64,000 nucleotides of DNA from Gracilaria domingensis (Eukaryota > Rhodophyta > Florideophyceae > Gracilariales > Gracilariaceae): contig VCMS01000022.1 in the NCBI GenBank assembly GCA_022539475.1, forward strand, positions 914,237 through 978,236, read 5' to 3'. A model generated the notes under the pieces. The model made no database searches, was not told the origin of the DNA, and saw only the letters and a program-made list of their open reading frames with translations. Shown piece after piece: positions 12,761-25,947 of the stretch; position 1 is the stretch's first letter, and each line of letters starts with the position of its first letter. A program made the translations under genes and the position numbers.

Positions 12761-13960
12761 TTTATCTTAGAGGTCACGAGAAATATATTCTATTTAAATT
12801 ATTCAGAATAAATACTATTGAATAATTTATTTTATGCCAATCGACCACATAAGTAATTTATTCCAAATCAGAAATATATTCTGAATATATTCGTTCAGGG
12901 TTTTGAGTAACGTTCTTGAAAATCTTGACGTACAGTGCTCCACAATGATTGTGATTATTGCCTGAACCTTGCAGTCAGGCTTCACGTTGGCCACGAGCTT
13001 GCCGTAATAACACCAGGCCCAATTGTCACCGTCATATGTGTCAAACGCAGTACCTCCCTTCGCGATAAAACCTCTTCTCATGCCTCGGAACAAAAATGTA
13101 CTTTAAATTGTTTATGTGTTTTCGAAATTTTGCAGTACTCGAATTTCGATTAGCTTTCGATTTGTCCCAATAAACTATCTTGGTTCTTACTACGCCACTG
13201 ATTCAAGTCTAATTTAACGAAGAAAAGACTTCGTAATTTTTGTAGAGAGATAACTTAACATCGACTGGTCTGTAGGGAAAGGCACTGCAAACTGATGGAA
13301 TGGCCCTAATCAAACACAAAATCCAAAAATGAGGCCTTTTTCGAGTTTTTGACGTAATCTTGAGATAAAAAGGAACTAATCAAAATACGCACACATAAAA
13401 TTGTAGAAGACCAGGTTGTTCTTTTTCAATTACTGAAATATAGTACAATAAATCTCTATTACAACAGTTTGGGTCTCCCTTTGTCACTAAGGTTATCAAC
13501 CAGAGAATACAAATAAATAATTCAAAATATTTATTTGCCCTTTCCGCTTGTAGTGAGTAATTTATTTTAGTCTCAAGATGGCAAAAATACTATTTAAATA
13601 ATACTTTTGTGATCTCTAATTTATCTTGCAAGGCTTTGCGATACGGAGCAAGCTGAACAAAAAAGGGTAGATCACCTGCAAGTTTGTGCAAACGACATTC
13701 TGCTAAACGAACATTTTTGGGCCTTTCTACATAAAGACAGATACGATGCATTTTGTCAAAAATCGTTTCCATTTTGAACAGGTTACATCCAAAAAAGACA
13801 TGTAGCTCTAGTCTCCCTTTAATCAAAACAAATTATAAATTGTCCCCGCTTTTTGAGCAATAACAATCGCCAGACAACCTAAAATCGCAGTCTTTTGCCA
13901 AAAAAGTCCAAAAACACTAGCTCAGTCAGAATACTGGCGCACCTCTTTGACTCTACCAAA
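12761..13960. other. AT-rich intergenic region
   Basis: Composition drops sharply in GC at about 12770, next to the Gypsy-2 edge. Palindromic AT runs (such as around 12780-12900) and poly-A/T tracts dominate. A 78-aa minus-strand ORF at 13590-13826 has protein-like composition but resembles nothing I recognise and has no stop-free extension. I see no gene here. Confidence 0.5.
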
Positions 13961-15324
13961 ATCGCTTTCACCGCCACGAGATCGTCCGTAACCTTCGCTG
14001 CTCTGGCCGCAACTCCTCTTTGCCGCGACCTTACCTCTGTCGGCGTCTTGGTCTTGTCGTTTCCCTGTTCTTTCCTTCGATTTTACGTTACTATGGGTTT
14101 AATAATGATAGCGTTTCACCTTTCACGCAACTGCGCCGTCCAAAACACTACACTCTGGACGACACCTCGGCATTGTCGATACTATGTTCTTGCCATTACC
14201 CAGTTCTTGCTAACACTTCCTAACTGCTGCCGCTCTGATTTTGAAGCTATTTTGTTCTCGTTGCCTCTCTGATCTTGCCGACGCTCTGCTTCTGCCACCG
14301 CTACACCCTCTTGCCGCCCTCGTTTTGCCGCGGCCTAAGTATTGCTGCCGCCCTCGCACTTGACGCTGCCCAGCCCTTACTGCCACCTCGCTTTTGCCAA
14401 AATTACGGTTTTACGGCTACTCTGTCTTTGTTGCCACTCTGCTTTTGCTGCCATCGGGCTTCCGCCGCCACCTTGTGCTGATCATCCCAAAACCCAACCC
14501 CCTGGCGCCACCGCGCTCTTGAGGCCATCTCGCCTCGATTGTTTCCGAACCGCGTTCTTTCCACCACTCAACCTTTGCTTCCTTTCTGCCCTTGGAAAAA
14601 CCCCCCGGTGCCGCTGCGCCGTCCTTGCGGCCACCTTGTCTTCAAGACACTTCGCAATAGCCGCCATCCCGCCTCTGCCGCCACCCCGCTTTTGTTGCGA
14701 ACCCTCCATTTCGGCCATCCCCCTCTTTCGTGAATACATCTTCCTTTCCACGAACCGCCCTTGGAGCCACCCTGTTTTTGCCATCACTAGGCCGACACCA
14801 ATTAATCGTTAACAAAGGCTGTTGTTGTCACCACCTCACTGTCGTCGTTATCCTGACGTTGTCGCTACTTTGCGGTGTCTCCATCTCAACACTTTCGCCA
14901 CCCAGTCGTCATCTCGACCGTGCTGTTCTCCTCACTCCACCATCGTCACCAGTACGTTGTCGTTGTTACCCTATCCTTTCTACTCTCTCTCCTTTGCACC
15001 CTCACTGCCTTTGCAGCGATTCCGCTCCGTCGTCAAACCTGCCTCTGCAACCACTCTGAATTTGCCACCCCTGTGACCTTGCCGTCAGCACTCCCCCGCC
15101 GACACCTCGTCGCCTCTACCACTACGCCCTTTTCGCGTCGCGCCTTTGTCACCACCCCGGCGTTGCTGGCGTCGCTCGAAATTGCGTCCACCCCGTCGTT
15201 GTCGACACTGCGCCATTGGTCGCCACTCCGTCGTTGCCGCCGCTACGCCTGATGAAACCCCGCGGTTGCATGCACCCTGCCGTTCCGGCCACCCTGCAGT
15301 TCCCACCATCCTCCATAACCGCCA
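13960..15324. repeat. Degenerate GCCGCCAC/CTGC-rich low-complexity array
   Basis: About 1.4 kb is built from imperfect short units of the type TTGCCGCCAC(T/C)CTGC, strongly C+T skewed on the plus strand. All frames give proline/leucine/serine-rich low-complexity peptides in several frames at once, which argues against coding. The same texture resumes at 16064 after a solo LTR, so the two stretches were once continuous. Confidence 0.6.
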
Positions 15325-16063
15325 TGTAGTGCAATGGTTACGAGCAGGAAACACCACGAAGATGTTCGGGATCTTTCTCTACTGAGGGCAACCCAGTGAA
15401 CATAGCCTCTCTGGGCTGGCGCGACTAGCCCGGTGTAAGACCGGAACCAGACCGTCAAGACGGAGCGTTAAGAGTTGAGTAGGGAAGGGTGACGCACACG
15501 TGAGTGTAGCAGCCTCGAAAGAGGGACGAAACCACAGAGTGGGGAAAGGGAAAGAGAGGGAAAAGAGAAAGAGATAAGAGAGGTACTGCGTGTCACCTGG
15601 GTATTCCCTATACAGTGTCGAACACAAACAACCAAGATGAAACACTCCCAAAGTTGGGTTCTGCGGGAACGCAGGGTGGATAGCCGCACCGTGACAACGG
15701 AGAGTCCCTCCGATAAGGAGTTGTGCACCGCCGAAGGCGAGAGTGGCTAGAGCCAAGATCCTTGAAGTACGATCACCCTGGTTGGGGCACTTTACTGGTG
15801 CGACGGCGGCGACGTCGTCGCACTAAGTAATGTCCTCACTAAAATAAATAAATAATATTAACTAAACATCCCACTAGTTGTGGCAAACGCCCACGTGTAG
15901 TGGCCAACCTCCGATCAGCTCCACCGTGTCCCACGTGTCCAAACCATCTCAATGGCAACCACTAGTTACTACTATTCATATACTGGTGTGTACCAGGCAA
16001 ACCCGTGAACGGGAATTATGACTAAGTCCAGCTAAAATCCTCATACATGAGCGTTGCACTACA
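15325..16063. repeat. Solo LTR A with perfect 5-bp TSD
   Basis: Begins TGTAGTGCAA and ends TTGCACTACA, a perfect 10-bp inverted terminus. It is flanked by CGCCA on both sides (15320-15324 and 16064-16068), a 5-bp target duplication as expected for Gypsy integration. Length is 739 bp. No internal coding region is present, so it arose by LTR-LTR recombination. It contains the CCGGTGTAAGACCGG-type segment that the other LTRs in this window share in varied form. Confidence 0.88.
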
Positions 16064-17239
16064 CGCCACATCGCCTTTCTCTTTGACGGCCTTTGCACTT
16101 ATCCCGCACTTGCAGCGCACCAGTCGCTGCCACGAACCCTCCGTTGCCGCCAACCCACCATTGCCGCCAACACACCCCTGCTGCAAACCAGCTCTCCCGC
16201 CAATCTGCAGAGCGAGCTGAATTAGCCAGCAAAAAAGGCCAACGAACCCCACGAGCGAAACAAGCGAATGGCGGCGAGGGAACAATACGAGTGAGGGAAC
16301 GACACGAGCGCGCAAACGACATGAGCGAGCAAAAGGAACGAGCGAGCGAAACAAGGGCGCGACACGAGCGAGCAACAAGCGCGAACTACAAGAGCCGGTG
16401 ACAGGAGCGAGCGACACAAACGTGCTCTTAGAGCGAGCGAAACTAGCCACTGAATGCCGCGAGCGACACGAAAAGAGAAAACGAGCGAGCGAAACGACTC
16501 GCGACACGAGCGAAAAACACGACTAAGCGAGGAAATCGACCCAGCGACACGAGCGAACGACACGAGATAACGACAGGGAGAGCAACAAGAGCGAGCGACA
16601 AGTGCGAGCAAGGCGTGCAAAAGACACAAGCCAGCGACAGCAGCTAGCAATGTGAGCAATCGATGCGAGCGAGGGGAAGAAGCGAGGGGCAAGAATGCGC
16701 GCCACAGGCAAGCAAAACGATCGGGGAAAGCCTGCGCGCAACACGACGAAAGACGAAAACAATTGTCAATAGCAAGTGATGCGAGCGAAAGACAAGCACG
16801 AGAGAAGCTAATGACAAGGCCAAGCGCTGCGAGCAACTCACAAGAGCAAACAAGGCGATCTAGTCAAGCAAGCAGGCGAGATAAGCGTAGTGGGCAGTTT
16901 ATAAAAGCGCGCGGTCTTTGATGGTAAGCAGCAGAAAACTACTAAGTGTTCTGCTTTAGAGGCGTCAGATGTCAATTGAAGCCTCATATGAAAGCTCTTG
17001 GGGTCGCATCTCGGACGATATGCGACGAGATCACGGGATATGATCTTATCGCATTCCGTCAGCAACACGACGAGGAGCTAGAGCAAATGAGCTGTTGAGT
17101 TGACGAGGAGCTGTGACATGTGAAACTTCAATTGGGTCTCTTATTAAGTAATTACTTGGCGAGGAGCCCCTGTCTACAACAAGAGAATTTGAGGGTGTTT
17201 TGGCACTTCTCACCCATGCTGTACACTCTCCAGCGCCCC
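16064..17239 (-). repeat. GAGC-rich arm of the MULE-2/3 family (isolated copy)
   Basis: A long stretch of GACACGAGCGAGC-like short repeats followed by a unique-looking terminus. Bases 16210-16760 match 63450-64000 with only about seven mismatches. The outer end (17000-17239), read on the minus strand, matches the left flank of MULE-2 (from 42917), sharing the start around GGAGAGTGTACAGCAT. It is therefore one arm of a large inverted-repeat element with no transposase next to it. Reading frames here are antisense low-complexity Ser/Leu/Arg text and are not genes. Confidence 0.65.
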
Positions 17240-17829
17240 AAAGAGGCAAACAGTAGATGTCGGGCAAAACACCGCAAGTGATTTTTGGGCGAAACTAAAA
17301 CTCGGTTTTTATTAGTGAACTTTCAGTTTTGTTCGCTCGGTTATGAGTTCTTTTTGAGACGGGTATATTTGAACGGCTAGCCGTCCGAATGCAACACTAA
17401 TGTGTTGTCTAGTGTTTGTGTCCGGTTTGGCGTCATTTTGCTTCTCTAAGCCCAGAATAGGATTGAAATTTACAGCTCTTATTTCGTATCATCTGTGGGA
17501 TTGAATTCGGATTTGTTCGGACTTTCTGCGCCGTGTCCGAAATGAAAGAGGCCTGGTCATCGCTCCTCGAATGGTGACGACGGAGAGGGACACGTAACAA
17601 ATGACGCAGTCACAGAAGCTAGGCGCCAACGGTCAAAACCGCCTACCCCTGATGATCGCATGAAGGAATGAATCATTCATTAGGTCTTCTTAATTAACGA
17701 TTTCTGGCCTTCCCGGCTAAGACCTCAAAATCAGACCGTTTCGTATTTTTGAAATAAGGGCCAATCCTTACATCGTTCGTACACGTACACATTCGACACA
17801 TTGTCGTTCTCCCACAACTTCCTCCCAAC
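17240..17829. other. Intergenic region before the Harbinger-like relic
   Basis: No coding signal seen. It holds short palindromes such as AACGGCTAGCCGTC near 17373 and an AACACTA...TAGTGTT dyad just after it. It may include the terminal part of the downstream transposon, but no paired TIR was found. Confidence 0.4.
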
Positions 17830-18889
17830 ATGGGAGACTCTGACAAAGTACTGCTCCCTTCTCTCCTCTGGGAGCAAATGCAACGAACTGTGAATCATAC
17901 TCAAACCCTCATAAACCAGGGAGCACTTTTAAACTATTCACTGCACTCCACCGATGAAAAAGCGGAGGACCCAGAGTATCATGAAGGTCCTGGACGCGCC
18001 AATTCCTTGACAGGCTCAAAGGCACTCTATGCAAGAAGGGAGTTACAGAATCTGTATGATAAAATTCGAAACAAAGATCCGGACGTAACATTGTTTGACA
18101 GAACAGTTCACATGATCAGGGAATGCTTTGATGATCTTTTGAGCTGGGGTGTCAACCTCTTGATGCCCCTATAGATGTGCGACACGAACATGAAGGGCAG
18201 CATCGTCTTCCTCGTCGTCGGAGACTAGGCGGGAAGGAAATGTGGTTCATGTTACTCGATTTATACCGTGGATCTAACGAGGGAGGTCTGGGTGTAGAAC
18301 GTGTTGGAATCGCTACAGTGTATCGACTGGTACAATTTCGAATTACTTTGGGCACGTTCTCTTTGCAGTTTACAAAACCTTGAGCGCAATCGAACCTAAA
18401 CTAATCCAGTGGTCTACAGCACAGCAACGTGCCGATGTAGAGGGGCTTATTATAGGCTTTCCTAAATGTGTGTTCTTTCTCGACGGGACCAAAAATCGCT
18501 GTTGGAGACCAGGGGATAGATCGGAACAAAAACGAGCTTATGATGGGTACAAAAGCGGACACCGGTGGTCAATTCTTTTGTATTGTGATCTGTTTGGCCG
18601 CTTCATAAGGTTGGAAATCTCCGACAACGGTGCCGAGAGCGACAGAAACATGTATACTTCTTCTGACGTTTATCGAAACAGAGAAGCATTTCTCTCCCCT
18701 GAACAGCATGGAATGGCCGACGTGGGTTTCGTAGGTAGTGGGGCGCTGGTCGTGCCTTATAAACGGAACGAGAGTACCAGTTGGATGTATCGTACGCTTT
18801 ACAATACCTACATCAGGATGCAGAGAATGGTCAACGAATGGGGCATAGAATATATCAACAATAGGTATCGTTTATTCTTACGAAAGTGA
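17830..18889 (+). pseudogene. PIF/Harbinger-type (DDE_Tnp_4-like) transposase, frameshifted
   Basis: The best part is 18380-18889, with FFLDGTKNRCWRPG (first catalytic Asp), a conserved QKRAYDGYKSGH segment, FGRFIRLEISDNGAESD (nuclease-fold core) and a C-terminal YIRMQRMVNEWGIEYIN helix. This layout fits the DDE_Tnp_4 family of PIF/Harbinger elements and related Chondrus-type transposases. N-terminal parts are in two other frames (17830-18174, then 18177-18383 with a PRRRRLGGKE helix region), so at least two frameshifts have occurred. A typical protein would be about 350 aa. The relic cannot make an active enzyme. Confidence 0.6.
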
Positions 18890-19168
18890 CCCTTTGAGAA
18901 GGATCTCTTTCCGATGGCATACACAACAGCTGCGTTGCTTTGTAACTGGATCTTCCGAAGGCGTGGTTTCGCTCTTCAACCCTGCAGTAGATATGAGGCA
19001 AAGCTCGCAAGACACGCAGCGCGGCAAGAAGATGAAATAGATATAGTTTTGTGTGAAAGGTTTTAGTCGCTCCTTAATCCCCGACTGCAACAATATGCAA
19101 CGGAAAGAGCCTTCGAGAACGAGAAAAGCGAGAGCGCTAAGGTCATGGAGTGGAAAACTGCTGTGCAG

Positions 19169-20031
19169 CTACCCTTCACTAAGCGACACTTCCCTTACTT
19201 CCTCTCCGCTTACCGACGTCGTTCGGGCCACCTCCTGGAGACCATCCGGGGAAGCGGCTGCACCACTTTCGTCACATAAACGAACGAGTTCGGAGTCTAT
19301 GGTCAGAGGCTCCGAAGGTAATTCCGGTGGTAGAGACGTTTCCGGTTGGGCCACTTGGAGGTTGTTGCTCTCGGCAAATAGAGATACGAGAAGTCCAAAG
19401 TGCTCGCTTTGACGACGTTGTAGCGTAGAGCTGGCTATAGCAGCGTTGGCTATACGGGTCTGGGCTCGCAGATTCTGCAGTTCTGCCGTGGTACGTCTGC
19501 GCTCTCTCGCAATACTTTCCGACTCACGGGGGTGTTGTTGCGTTCGTACGTTTGTTGCTTTTCAGGGTTCCGTTTCCGTTTATCGGCGCGCGATTCATGA
19601 TTTCTTTGTATCACTCGTGCAGCCTCCCCTTCGGATGTGAGGCTTCACCTTGATGCGGTGTGAGGGTAGTCCAATACGGCTTGATCCAAGAGATGCGTAG
19701 CGTCGTTTTAAATCCCTCGCGGGGCAGCAACCGGTTCATCATCGTCCTGTGTTCAAACCTCGGCTATGACAGTTATCCTCTTGGCAATATCGACAAGAGA
19801 ATTTATAACGTTCCGGACATTTTCGGCAGTAATGTTCGCCATATGGTCTCTTCTCCAGCTCATACCATATATCCGAGTTTCCTCCACTCTGGATGCGTCT
19901 GTTACATGGCGTTGCTGAGCACTGTTTGCGACGGGCGCGCACGTGTTATCCAGCGACTTTTGCTCCTGCATTGGAGCTCCATTTGAAATCAGAGCACGCA
20001 AGACCCATTGCTTCTCTACTTTATTCATCAC
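19169..20031 (-). pseudogene. Basic/coiled-coil protein remnant, possible Harbinger accessory ORF
   Basis: Convergent to the transposase relic. Minus-strand frame 20031-19753 encodes 92 aa with W and basic residues, and the same frame continues with TGA, TAA and TGA interruptions into a Lys/Arg-rich stretch. The protein then shifts frame at about 19510 into an open stretch ending at 19169 with heptad-like Leu/Ala/Gln spacing and an acidic tail. PIF/Harbinger elements often carry a second, DNA-binding gene beside the transposase, so position suggests that role. No Myb/SANT motif is clear, so the assignment is only contextual. Confidence 0.3.
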
Positions 20032-20589
20032 AAATCGTTGTAAGTTGCGCGGCGCTGTTCAAGAATGCCATCGGGGTGCGCACTGCGCGAAGGAAGCAGT
20101 AGAAGCTTCATGATTGAGTTGCCTTTGTGTGCGAGGGGGATTATTGGGTACGACGGTTCTATCTCTGGCATTTGATTCGTCGCGAGATGCAACTATTTCA
20201 CCTGACAATTTGTCGGTGATCTAAGTCTTGATCTGGTAACTGGGGCAAACCCCTGGCATTTAAGCTAAGGGTTCGATGGGCTCCAGGCAGCTCCTTGTTT
20301 CTTTTCTTATTTTGAAACAAGAAAAAAGCGGCCTTCGGCCGCACGTGGCGTTTCGCGGCGCGGCCGAATGGTTTACCCAACACTGCAGCAAAAACAGTAT
20401 TGAAAACCAACGAAAGTGTGCGCTACTGAAATTATCTGCTTTTTGAATACAGCGTTAAAATCTACATTGATTGCTCTGTCTTTGGCGTATTCGATCTTCT
20501 CATCGATACACCAATGAAACCCATGAAGCTAGACGTCATCCAAATATAGCACAATTTCATTTTTCTGTTTAGGAATTGCAATCACTGTA

Positions 20590-21344
20590 TTCATGTGCAA
20601 AGATACGATGGATTTTAAAGTAAACAGAGCAACGATGTGAGCCAAAGTAATGATGGGACTTACTGTAGACTGTTTTGTTTACATTTTTAACATGACTGCG
20701 TATACGTAAGCACAATGTGTGAGCCATGTTCAAGAAGTGACTCACTTTGGACCATTTCGTTGAATTTGCTTATTGTGACTGCGTGAACGTAAGCCCAATG
20801 TGAGCCATGTTAAAGAAGAAGCTCACTGCAGAGCATTTTGTTCAACTTGCCTAGTGTGATTGGGTATACGTAAGCAAAATGTAAACGAATTTGAAGACGG
20901 GGCTCACTTTAGACCATTTCATTGAATTTGCTGAAAGTAACAGCGCATACGTACGCACAAAGTGAGACATGCCCAAGAAATGACTCACTGTAGACCATTT
21001 AGTTTAATTTGCTTAGTGTGATAGCATATACGTAACCACAATGTAAGCCAAGTGAATGCAAATACTCACTGCAGAGCATTTTGTCGTATTCTTTTAGTGT
21101 AATGGCGTATAAGAAAGCACAATGTGATCCAAAATAATGCTGTGACTAACTGTAGACCGTTGGGTTGAATTTGTTTGGCATGATTGCCTATTAGTAAGCA
21201 CAATGTGAACCATGTTAGAGAAGTGAATCACTGTACACCATTTCGTTGAATTTGCTTAGTGTAACGGCGAATAAGTAAGGAAACCACCATGTGAGCCATG
21301 TTGAAGAAATGACTAACTGTAGACCATTCCGTTGAATTTGCTTA
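20590..21344. repeat. ~81-bp satellite array, left part
   Basis: About nine diverged tandem units. Each unit contains, in order, a TTGAATTTGCTTAGTGTGA block, TAYACGTAAGCACAATGTGAGCCATG, and GACTCACTGTAGACCATTT. Spacing between TTGAATTTGCT-like blocks is about 80-82 bases. Divergence is 10-25% between units. The array is interrupted by the solo LTR at 21345 and resumes at 22329. Confidence 0.85.
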
Positions 21345-22328
21345 TGTAGAGCAAAACCCCAGCGATGGGATCGTCTCTCAAGGCGTTCGAGTCCTTGCCC
21401 TCTAGACGAGGTGAACTCAGTGGTGAGCCCTCCGAACACGGATAGTGCGGGTGTAAGACCGCCCGTGGTACGGGATATACCTACGGAGGTTGAGGGGTGA
21501 ACGGGCCTGATCCAGGAATCCGGCGAAAAGTGACGGAATGGTCGAGAAGGAAGGTACCGTAGAGCGGTGTAAGCCCTAGGCAAAAGGGGGAAAAAGAAGG
21601 GAAACCAAAGGGGGAAAAGAGAGGAATTCCGCGGCGGGACGTGCGGCAAGCGGCAACAGACCCGGCGCCGGGAGACGACGGTGTGTATTAAGCCCACGCG
21701 GCACAACTCTATACAGAGATGGAAACGCTACCAATTGTGGTGAGAGCAGTACAACTGCACAAATAAGAAACAAGAACAGTCCGAAGACACGGAATAAAAC
21801 AGCCCGAAGGCACGGCCACAATGGTCAGTATTGCCTGAGTGATCCCGAGGAATGAAGCTAATTCGTACCGTACGCGGTGACCCTCCGGAGGGAGTTGTGC
21901 ACTTCGCGCAGGCGAACTAGTTCAGAGCCGAGCTCGGTTACCCTTCACTGAGGGGCGGAGGTGGCCGCGAGGTCACCTCCTTATATCGTAACCGATTACT
22001 TAGTTAAACTAAATTAAATAAATAAAGTGCACGCCTGTGCAAGTCCACACACGTGGAAGGTGTGCAACCCGCGGCAGCGGCCAGTAAACTATTCGACTAT
22101 CGAACCAAATTCACCTGTGAAAGGGTCAAAATAACCACGCGCGTACACGCGACCATTCAGTGATAACCTGCCATTGCTGGCGCGAGCCCCAGGAGGTACC
22201 AAATAAAATTAGCCAGAAATCCCCAAAATTGGGCCATTCTTCATACAACTTTCCATGACGGATACGTCTCGCATGGCGAGTTATGAAGCACTATCGTCAG
22301 CGATTCCGCGCACTCGCGTTGTCCTACA
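21345..22328. repeat. Solo LTR B inserted in the satellite, perfect TSD
   Basis: Begins TGTAGAGCAAAACC and ends TTGTCCTACA. It is flanked by GCTTA on both sides (21340-21344 and 22329-22333), which is satellite sequence, so removing one GCTTA restores an uninterrupted unit. Length is 984 bp. A GATATAAGG box on the minus strand (near 21985) suggests transcription leftwards. No internal genes remain, so it is a solo LTR. Confidence 0.9.
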
Positions 22329-22500
22329 GCTTAGTGTGACTGCGTAAACGTAAGCACGAAGTGAGCCATGTTGAAGAAGGGGCTCACTATAGACCATTTC
22401 GTTGAATTTGCTGAGTGTAACGGCGTATACGTAGGGATAATGTGAGCCATGTTGAAGAAGTGACTCAATGTAGACCATTTCTTTCAATTTGTTTACAGTG
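22329..22500. repeat. ~81-bp satellite array, right part
   Basis: Two further units continuing the 20590-21344 array in phase after the solo LTR, each with the GTGAGCCATGTTGAAGAAG block. Confidence 0.8.
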
Positions 22501-23008
22501 ACGTTTGCAGCTACAATATAGAATGAGCAAATTTTGATTTCAAAGCTATCCTGTATATGACGATTTCCTCTGAGGCCTTTCTGAACAGACTGAAACGTTT
22601 GGGTTACTTTAATTCTGCAGATGGTTGCTTCCAGTGTAGGTGCTGCACATTCCAGAGCTTAGCACATGATGAGATGTGTCGTGATAGAATCCTACGCGTT
22701 GACTACTAGCCACATCAACCATCTCGAGCCCTATAAGAGGAACACCGAGACCAAAAATCACTGGATCGATGCCCAGACCTCACCAACTCCCCTGTTCAGC
22801 AACTGAGCACTCCCTACGTCGGCCCCACCACGTCGCCGTTCTGCCGCATCTCTGCTTCTTTTACTTCTACCAGCCCTTTACGTTCCCTTTCCCTTCCCTT
22901 CCTTTCTGCCCCTCACCGTCCCCCGCCGCCCCATTCTGAACAGCCTCCTTTCCGCCTCCTCTCCGTGCCGTCTTCTCTCCGTTCCCATACGCTCCTTACT
23001 CGTTCAGG
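22501..23008 (+). promoter_or_regulatory. Candidate promoter/leader of the hypothetical gene at 23009
   Basis: No gene seen. A CCCTATAAGAGG TATA-like box lies at about 22729-22740, followed by a pyrimidine-rich leader (CCTTTCCCTTCC and CCCC runs, 22860-23005) leading into the first ATG at 23009. Whether this is one transcription unit is inferred from position only. Confidence 0.35.
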
Positions 23009-23524
23009 ATGGAGGACAACAACAATATCGATGGCCCCCGCAATACGCTCGCGCTCGATATAGCGTACCAGTTCTACGGTCGTATTGAACTGGGGGGCCA
23101 GAGGATGTTGGTGTGGTTTGATGGCATAACCGACGATCTCTACGAAAAGTACCGTCTCGCCTGGGCGACATTCCACATCTGCTTCGGCTTCATGCAGCTC
23201 CGTGGGCCGTTCCTAACCGAGGAGCTTGCGCTTGTCCTCTGAAAGCTGTTCATGGCCTACGATAACGGCGTGATGGCAGACCTACATGACGAGTTTCAAC
23301 TCTACTTGCACGGTTGGATCATAGCTCAGTTTAGTCATCTGCGTCCGGAACGTGAAGAAATGTTCATGGATGAGATCGAAGCCGCTCTTGTGCACATTGA
23401 AGGATTTCCGGACGACACCGACTTCTCTGTCGAGTTTGAGCCTCGCTCCGATATGAGCCTCTTCCCGATTCCTCCTGGAGTGTTCGAGAATCATCCCGTG
23501 GCCAACGGAGTGCATGAGACTTAA
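23009..23524 (+). pseudogene. Hypothetical protein, one in-frame TGA
   Basis: A single frame of 171 codons from ATG 23009 to TAA 23522-23524, cut by TGA at 23240-23242. Both halves have the same balanced, acidic, aromatic-rich globular composition, and the downstream half has no better start than an internal Met ten bases past the stop. This fits one gene broken by a point change. I do not recognise a family. There are no membrane segments or signal peptide. It is preceded by a TATA-like box and C+T-rich leader, and followed closely by an LTR. Confidence 0.45.
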
Positions 23525-23696
23525 ATGTTTGCCATTTCTTCTATTATGGTTGATCTAGTATGGTTAGTGGTTTTAGAAGATATTATTTGTCTTATTGTGT
23601 GGTTAGTATTCTGATCACAATGTGGGATCTTTTGATTTATGATGGTTTCTTAGATGCCTTAATAAACCATTCGTTTTGTTATTTTCTTTGCGTTTT

Positions 23697-24500
23697 TGTG
23701 GTGCAATCCCACGAGTGGGCAAACAAGAGCCACGTCGCCGAAAGCGCACCGACAGCGTGTTCGAAACCTGCTCTCTATAGGGGTAGATGCAGCAGTAGAA
23801 CCCTCTGATAGGGCCAGCGCGATGCCGGATGTAAGTCCGGGTGGCCCCGATTGAGCGTGCAGTCAGAGGTGAAGGGGAAGAATCCGCGTAGGTATCCAGT
23901 TGTTCCGGCGAGCCACAGCGGGTGGAAATATCCAGGCTAACGGTAGGGAGAAACAGGGGATCAGCAAAGGAGCCGCACTGCGGAGCACTTACTCGTGATA
24001 AACGGGAATAAGTCCCGAGAATAGTGGGCAAAAACCTGTATAACAGAACAGAGAAACGAGAGCCGTATGACGGAAATAATAACAAAGAAACAACAAAAGA
24101 TGCCGTAACGACGGTCAAGAACTCCTCAGTGGTAGAGGTCGGATGACTAGCCCGGAATTGTGGGGCCTTGCCCGGTTAGGGACGAAGACCGTTCACAAGC
24201 GGCAAGAAAGTCAGAGCCAGAAGCCTCCTTGAGGTTTACTTCCCGTACAGTGGCGGCAAGTGCCGCCACCTATATAGGGCACTTGAAAATATCAGCTAGA
24301 AAATATCTAACTATCCGGCGCTTCCGGCCAACATCCTACACGTGTGAAACCGTGGCGGGCTTGCCACGGCGCACCCGGCATCGGGCCAACTTGGCACACG
24401 TGTGCAGAAACACTACCCTTCCTAGGCATATCCCAAGATAGGGCCAATACTACAGTAGCCTCTCAGATGCGAGGTTGTCGACGCATGCGGAAGAAGTGCG
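23697..24500. repeat. Degraded LTR related to the Gypsy-1 LTR
   Basis: Starts TGTGGTGCAA like the Gypsy-1 LTR and stays aligned with it through conserved blocks: GCACCGACAG, CCGGATGTAAGTCCGGG, GAGCCGCACTGCGGAGCACT, TTTACTTCCCGTACAGTGGCGG, the CTATATAG box, and CGGGCCAACTTGGCACACGTGTGCAGAAACACTACCCTTCCTAGGCATA (given here as one conserved zone, 24372-24430). The expected right terminus is missing, so the right end is truncated or diverged near 24500. No internal region is attached. Confidence 0.75.
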
Positions 24501-24647
24501 GTTTTCCGGTTTTTCGTTCACTGGGATCCGCCGCTACGCCGTGAGTTGACAAGTGACTCGCCTTTGTATTATTCTTGTTTTGCCTCCCATGATCTTCGAG
24601 TCCGCAACCCCTTTAACAACGCCATTGTAAGTCGAGTAACGCAGGCC

Positions 24648-25808
<1,161 letters not shown>

Positions 25809-25947
25809 TCTGGTGCGTGGGGGGCTGCGTGCGGGAAGGGGCGGTGCAATTGAGTTCATACGCGGCGGCGATGCATGGGGACGACGACGGCAGGCGGCGA
25901 CGGCGACGGCGTGGCGTCGACTCGAATGGCTCTATCCCCAGAAAAAT

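Noticed and set aside
14342..14812. 156-codon plus-strand ORF in the GCC-rich array
   Set aside because: Several overlapping frames are open with Pro/Leu/Ser low complexity; typical of the degenerate repeat.
20590..22500. CRISPR-like repeat array
   Set aside because: Units of ~81 bp abut with no unique spacers, are strongly diverged, and the host is eukaryotic; it is a satellite.
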